Origin: Casp-actino8 sp040381935
GTDB taxonomy: Bacteria > Actinomycetota > Acidimicrobiia > Acidimicrobiales > Ilumatobacteraceae
Assembly: GCA_040381935.1 (NCBI GenBank)
Contig: JBEIGJ010000001.1
Location: forward strand, 34,241-98,240
Direction of reading: 5' to 3'
Length of the DNA stretch: 64,000 nt
Shown: one piece after another, positions 60,270 through 64,000 of the stretch
Numbering within the stretch: the stretch's first letter is position 1
How the letters are laid out: each line of letters opens with the position of its first letter
Notes under the pieces: generated by a model
Seen by the model: the letters and a program-made list of their open reading frames with translations, nothing else
What the model was told of the DNA's origin: nothing
Database searches by the model: none
Made by a program: the position numbers and the translations under genes

Positions 60270-61441
60270 CTCGTTCCTTCAAAACTTTCGACTACAGCAT
60301 CCAGACTGCTGGGGGGCGTCGCACTCGGGAAAGTCAAAGTGAAAGTGGAGCCTTCACCTTCTTCGCTGGCAACCGACACCTGGCCCCCATGGTTGGTAAC
60401 AACGTGACGAACAATGGCAAGACCCAGTCCCGTCCCGCCTGTTTCTCGCGAACGAGCCCGGTCAACACGATAAAAACGTTCGAATATTCGATCGATATCT
60501 TTTGCTGGAATCCCCATGCCGAAATCTCGCACCGCCATCACTACCATTCCACCCTCTTGTGCCGCCGTCAGATGAACGCGACCCCCGGACTCGGAATACT
60601 TAATGGCATTTTCGATCAGATTGCCCAGAGCCGAAACCAATTGCCGCCGATCGCCACGAACTTGCAGAGGTCCATCGCCGGCGGGATTTTCCATTCCTCG
60701 CTTGTAGGTCACTGTGATCGAACGACTCTCCGTATAAGCCTGAGTGCGACCGAGAGCCTCCACAATGACAACATCGATATCAACGACATCTTTAACTGAC
60801 TCACCACCAAATTCGATACGCGATAGCTCCAGCAAGTCATCTATTGTCCGGCCAGCGCGAATTGCCTCATCGGCGATTTTGTCGGACAAGCGTTTCACGA
60901 CTGCTGGATCATCAACTTGTGAAAGTGCCTCGGCCAAAACCGCTAAGGCCCCCACGGGGGTTTTGAGTTCATGACTGATATTGGCTACGAAATCAGTTCG
61001 AACTGCGTCAACCAATGCCCGTTCAGTGATGTCTTCTACAAGGACAACAGCACCTCCATTGGCTAATGGAGAAGCCAAAACCGATACCACCCGACGCGGC
61101 GGACCATAAAGGTCCAAAGTCTGCTGGCCTATCCGCCCACTGCGCGCCAGATGCACATGGCGATCGACGGCCTCCTCCACGAGCAGATCTGAATGAACTG
61201 CTCCTGTTGGAGTGCAGGCCTGATTATTGCGATAGATAATTTCACCGTCTGGTGAGGCAATGGCTAAACCGATGGCGATGGAATCCAATGCCTCAGCGAA
61301 TGGCACAACGGATACGTCACTCTCGAATTCGGCCTGAGATACCAGCGGCCAGCTCGAGCGTTGCCTGCTCCTGACCCACATGCCAACCACAACACACCAA
61401 CCAAGAATGGCACTCACCGTCAAGAGTGTCGTACTCGACAT
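60266..61441 (-). CDS. senX3: Phosphate sensor histidine kinase SenX3/PhoR-like
   Basis: About 391 aa. One N-terminal helix (LLTVSAILGWCVVVGMWV), a PAS-like domain (about 45-145, LDSIAIGLAIASPDGEIIYRNN), DHp with H157 in ANISHELKTPVGAL, and an ATPase domain with NLIENAIKYSE, MAVRDFGMGIP and GGTGLGLAIV. A single membrane segment with no large periplasmic domain fits PhoR/SenX3, which reads the Pst transporter state via PhoU. ATG 61441 has AGGAAAGG upstream; the frame is open to 61507. Confidence 0.94.
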   Translation of the reverse strand: MSSTTLLTVSAILGWCVVVGMWVRSRQRSSWPLVSQAEFESDVSVVPFAEALDSIAIGLAIASPDGEIIYRNNQACTPTGAVHSDLLVEEAVDRHVHLARSGRIGQQTLDLYGPPRRVVSVLASPLANGGAVVLVEDITERALVDAVRTDFVANISHELKTPVGALAVLAEALSQVDDPAVVKRLSDKIADEAIRAGRTIDDLLELSRIEFGGESVKDVVDIDVVIVEALGRTQAYTESRSITVTYKRGMENPAGDGPLQVRGDRRQLVSALGNLIENAIKYSESGGRVHLTAAQEGGMVVMAVRDFGMGIPAKDIDRIFERFYRVDRARSRETGGTGLGLAIVRHVVTNHGGQVSVASEEGEGSTFTLTFPSATPPSSLDAVVESFEGTR

Positions 61442-61487
61442 GATCAAGACCTTTCCTGACGGGCCGAAAACACCGGAGTCGGATTGC

Positions 61488-62201
61488 TCACACGCGAATT
61501 CCGCCAACTTCGTCGAGAGAACCGGGGTTTGGATAACCGCGACGCAACTCAGAAAGGGCTGGCAGTTCTCCTGTCAGGAAGAATCGAATGAAATCAGCGA
61601 TATTCACCGCATGATCGCCAATGCGCTCATAGAACCGAGCAGTTATGGCCATGTGCACCGCTACTGGTAAATCGATGGTCCCGTTTCGGTGTGCTTCGAA
61701 GATGGACTGAATGAAATGCTTGTGCAGCGAATCGAGATGCATATCCATGTCCCGCACCGCATTGGCCTTTGGTAGATCGAAGGCCCCATAGGCGTCAAAA
61801 CTCTGTCGTAGGAGCAACTGAGCCTGCTGGCTCATGGCACCAATGAGTTCCCTCAAGGTGGGATCTAGTGGATAGCCATGGATTCTTCGAGCCACTTTGC
61901 AAAGGTTCTTTACCAAATCAGAAGAACGTTCGATATCGGCTGACATTTTCATGATGGCTACGGCATGACGAAGTTCGCCGGCCACTGGTGTATGAAGGGC
62001 CATGAAAGAAACACAGCGTTCCTCCAAAATCAGAGTGCGGGCATCCATTTCGTCGTCGGACAAGATTTGGTACTCAGCACCTTCCAGATCTTGATCGAGC
62101 AAAATCTGTGTCGCTCTTGGAACGCTGGCAATCAAGATTTCGCCGAGTTCCAATGCTTCTGCTCGGAGACTCTGAAGTTCATCGTGAGCGGCTCGATTCA
62201 T
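61488..62201 (-). CDS. phoU: Phosphate signalling regulator PhoU (second copy)
   Basis: 237 aa, tandem three-helix bundles. RAAHDELQSLRAEALELGEIL opens the first repeat; EERCVSFMALHTPVAGELRHAVAIMKMSADIERSSDLVKNLCKVARR carries the ExxxDxxxH-like metal cluster residues, and ITARFYERIGDHAVNIADFIRFFLTG is the conserved second-repeat end. Links the Pst transporter to the SenX3 kinase. GGAGGTGG precedes the ATG. Runs close to the sibling phoU (39 bp away). Confidence 0.94.
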   Translation of the reverse strand: MNRAAHDELQSLRAEALELGEILIASVPRATQILLDQDLEGAEYQILSDDEMDARTLILEERCVSFMALHTPVAGELRHAVAIMKMSADIERSSDLVKNLCKVARRIHGYPLDPTLRELIGAMSQQAQLLLRQSFDAYGAFDLPKANAVRDMDMHLDSLHKHFIQSIFEAHRNGTIDLPVAVHMAITARFYERIGDHAVNIADFIRFFLTGELPALSELRRGYPNPGSLDEVGGIRV

Positions 62202-62240
62202 ATTCTTCTTCCACCTCCATTCGATTGAACAACGCTCTCA

Positions 62241-62993
62241 TCAAGAACCCTTCTCCGGATAGGACTCGACGATGGGAATGCCACCAATGGGCGTTGGATC
62301 GCCAAGTACACGTTCGTGATGTCGAGCAGCTCCGAGATGCTCAGGCAACCATCCCGACACCTGGAAACGAACCTTCTCTCCAATGTTCACCGCATGGTCG
62401 CCAATACGTTCATAAAAACGTGCGACGACTGCCAACTGGATTGCAACCTGCAAATCGATACGTCCTCCGGCATGGGATTCAAAAATCGCCTGGATGAATT
62501 GACGTTGAAGATCGTCCAAAAATGAATCCATGTCATCGATAGCGGCTGCGCGAGCGGCATCCATTGTGAGATAGGCACTTGTCGCTTCACTAAAGAGATG
62601 ACGAGCCTGGTCGGACATTCCCATGACCAGAGTGCGCAATTTTGGGTCGAAGTCGTGCCCATAAATTCGCCTAGCTGCCTTGCAGATATTCACCACGAGA
62701 TCAGCCGAGCGCTCGATCTCACCACAAATCTTCAAAGCAGCAATGACCTTACGCAACTCCCCAGCCACCGGAGCCTGAAGCGCCAAAATCTGAATGCAAC
62801 GGTCCTCGATTTCAATGGTTCGAGCGTCAACTTCATCATCGGCCACAATCATTTCTTCTGCTGCCGACAAATCCTGCTCCAAAAGCACTGTCGTGCATTT
62901 GGCAATACTTTCCACGACCCCTGCGGAAATTCGTACCAATTCCTGTTGGACATCATCGAGATCTCGATGAAATGCTTTACGAGGTTCGTTCAT
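62241..62993 (-). CDS. phoU: Phosphate signalling regulator PhoU (first copy)
   Basis: About 250 aa. FHRDLDDVQQELVRISAGVVESI starts the bundle; EDRCIQILALQAPVAGELRKVIAALKICGEIERSADLVVNICKAARR and VARFYERIGDHAVNIGEKVRFQVSG give the two repeats. Similar to the downstream PhoU (maybe a duplication). The ATG at 62993 has GAGGAGG five bases upstream; the frame is open to 63044 but without a ribosome site. Follows pstB by 10 bp. Confidence 0.94.
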   Translation of the reverse strand: MNEPRKAFHRDLDDVQQELVRISAGVVESIAKCTTVLLEQDLSAAEEMIVADDEVDARTIEIEDRCIQILALQAPVAGELRKVIAALKICGEIERSADLVVNICKAARRIYGHDFDPKLRTLVMGMSDQARHLFSEATSAYLTMDAARAAAIDDMDSFLDDLQRQFIQAIFESHAGGRIDLQVAIQLAVVARFYERIGDHAVNIGEKVRFQVSGWLPEHLGAARHHERVLGDPTPIGGIPIVESYPEKGS

Positions 62994-63003
62994 CAATTCC
63001 TCC

Positions 63004-63930
63004 TCATCCAAACCGACCAGTGACATACGCTTCGGTCCGTTCATCAGACGGTGTGGAGAACATCTTCTGTGTTAAATCGAATTCCACCAAGACTCCGGTG
63101 CGACGATCACTTTCCGGATTGATCTCCGTCGTGAAAAAGGCCGTGCGGTCGCTCACTCGGGCGGCCTGCTGCATGTTGTGTGTGACGATGATGATGGTGA
63201 AATCCTTTTTGATCTCCTGCATCAAGTCCTCGATCCGCGTCGTAGCGATGGGATCGAGAGCCGAACAAGGCTCATCCATCAAGATGACGTCGGGTTCAAC
63301 TGCGATACAGCGGGCAATACACAGACGTTGCTGCTGACCACCTGAAAGACCCATTGCCGAAGCCTTCAGTCGGTCTTTGACCTCGTCCCACAGTGCTGCT
63401 CGACGTAGCGACGATTCCACGATTTCGTCGAGTTCTACCTTCTTACGGATGCCATTGAGTCGCGGTCCGAACGCCAGGTTGTCGTAAATGCTCTTCGGAA
63501 AGGGGTTCGGCTTTTGAAAGACCATCCCCACACGACGCCGGACTTCTACCGCGTCGACCTCCTTGGCGTAGAGGTTGATTCCGTGGTAGGACACATCACC
63601 CTCAACCCGAGCACCGGGAATGAGATCATTCATCCGATCGAAGCAGCGCAATACCGTGGTTTTGCCACAACCCGATGGACCGATGAAGGCCGTGATTTCC
63701 TGGCCACGAATAGTCAGATTGACATCGCGTACGGCGCGAAATTCACCGTAATACACCGAAAGATCTTTTGTTTGAAAGACTGGATCAGTTTCCGGTGCGT
63801 TGTGTTGGGTGTCGCTCACCCTCACATCCTGCCTGATGAGCGGGCTTCTTGCCACCGACGCCGTATTCGCAACCTGCTGCTCTGCCATGCCAATTACCTC
63901 ATCTCCCGAACTTTTGTCATCAGTTGCCAT
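63004..63930 (-). CDS. pstB: Phosphate ABC transporter ATP-binding protein
   Basis: 308 aa ATPase of the high-affinity phosphate importer. LSVYYGEFRAVRDVNL (PstB opening), Walker A GPSGCGKTTVLRCFDRMND (diagnostic for PstB), RVGMVFQKPNPFPKSIYDNLAFG (Q-loop), LSGGQQQRLCIARCIAVEPDVILMDEPCSALDPIAT, and THNMQQAARVSDRTAF are all typical. An N-terminal extension of about 50 aa is odd; a Met at 63888 with GAGGT upstream may be the true start. Follows pstA by 7 bp. Confidence 0.96.
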   Translation of the reverse strand: MATDDKSSGDEVIGMAEQQVANTASVARSPLIRQDVRVSDTQHNAPETDPVFQTKDLSVYYGEFRAVRDVNLTIRGQEITAFIGPSGCGKTTVLRCFDRMNDLIPGARVEGDVSYHGINLYAKEVDAVEVRRRVGMVFQKPNPFPKSIYDNLAFGPRLNGIRKKVELDEIVESSLRRAALWDEVKDRLKASAMGLSGGQQQRLCIARCIAVEPDVILMDEPCSALDPIATTRIEDLMQEIKKDFTIIIVTHNMQQAARVSDRTAFFTTEINPESDRRTGVLVEFDLTQKMFSTPSDERTEAYVTGRFG

Positions 63931-63937
63931 TGCACTG

Positions 63938-64000
63938 TCACCACTTACGATCGAATCGGTTGCGTAGCCAAATGGCCAAAGAGTTGATCACCACGACTAG
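63938..64000 (-). CDS. pstA: Phosphate ABC transporter permease PstA, C-terminal end only
   Basis: Only the last 20 codons are in the window: the frame ends VVVINSLAIWLRNRFDRKW before a TGA at 63938-63940. This hydrophobic segment followed by RNRFDRKW is the usual PstA C-terminus. Its position directly before pstB supports the call. The gene continues past the window edge on the minus strand; its start is not visible. Confidence 0.8.
   Translation of the reverse strand, partial: LVVVINSLAIWLRNRFDRKW

Overview
The window reads as a compact chromosomal segment of an actinobacterium, most likely from Acidimicrobiia or a neighbouring deep branch. The signs are a mycofactocin gene pair (mftE-mftF), SenX3/RegX3-type and MprA/MprB-type two-component systems, a Zincin_2/DUF2342 family protein, P450-ferredoxin and acyl-CoA/amidohydrolase genes, moderately high G+C, and many starts that lack a Shine-Dalgarno but have a TAnnnT hexamer 6-9 nt upstream (leaderless transcription). 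Genes are tightly packed, with ATGA/TGATG/GTGA junctions and several convergent pairs overlapping at their 3' ends. No gene-free stretch exceeds about 160 bp. I see no rRNA, tRNA, CRISPR array or intact mobile element.

Region by region. 1-3040: the end of a branched-chain (Liv-type) ABC importer (permease fragment, LivG, LivF) and a small membrane protein. 3124-8798: a plus-strand run of FixB, FixC, FixX and FixA electron-transfer genes running directly into mftE and mftF; this is the most interesting biological system here. 8841-11678: a DUF4395 membrane protein, an alanine-racemase-like PLP protein and a membrane acyltransferase-like protein, the last two joined by a 23-bp tandem repeat. 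11662-15746: a minus-strand operon of ACC deaminase/D-cysteine desulfhydrase-like, cystathionine gamma-synthase-like, isopenicillin-N-synthase-like and ROK kinase genes. 15853-16521: ung. 16542-23376: a second Liv-type importer in three polypeptides, a LivH-LivM fusion, a remarkable MFS-LivF-LivG fusion and a binding protein. 23537-25940: SRPBCC protein, sulfatase and flavodoxin-like protein. 26045-28378: pcrA/uvrD helicase. 28494-32515: sulfatase plus alkylsulfatase-like operon. 32645-35469: MprAB-like two-component system and an exported protein.

35545-42929: ClC channel, methyltransferase/P450/ferredoxin operon, YaaA, dienelactone hydrolase, phosphotransferase and an NlpC/P60 cell-wall hydrolase. 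43071-48714: guaA, small membrane proteins, an amidohydrolase, an enoyl-CoA hydratase and a TetR regulator. 48748-53097: methyltransferase, nitroreductase, TesB thioesterase, PQQ-type sugar dehydrogenase lipoprotein and enoyl-CoA hydratase. 53097-54812: an unusual operon moaE - small membrane protein - mreB - enoyl-CoA hydratase. 54954-59515: a protease-like membrane protein with no recognisable triad, an NAD-dependent epimerase, a Zincin_2 protein with a damaged HExxH motif and an MFS transporter. 59559-64000: the phosphate-sensing block regX3, senX3, two phoU genes, pstB and the 3' end of pstA, all on the minus strand.

Many genes point to heterotrophic use of organic substrates: two amino-acid/amide-type importers, acyl-CoA metabolism, sulfate-ester hydrolysis, P450 oxidation and mycofactocin-linked alcohol or aldehyde oxidation, in which the FixABCX-like module could carry electrons to the quinone pool. 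All functional calls rest on reading motifs in the translations; no database search was run.
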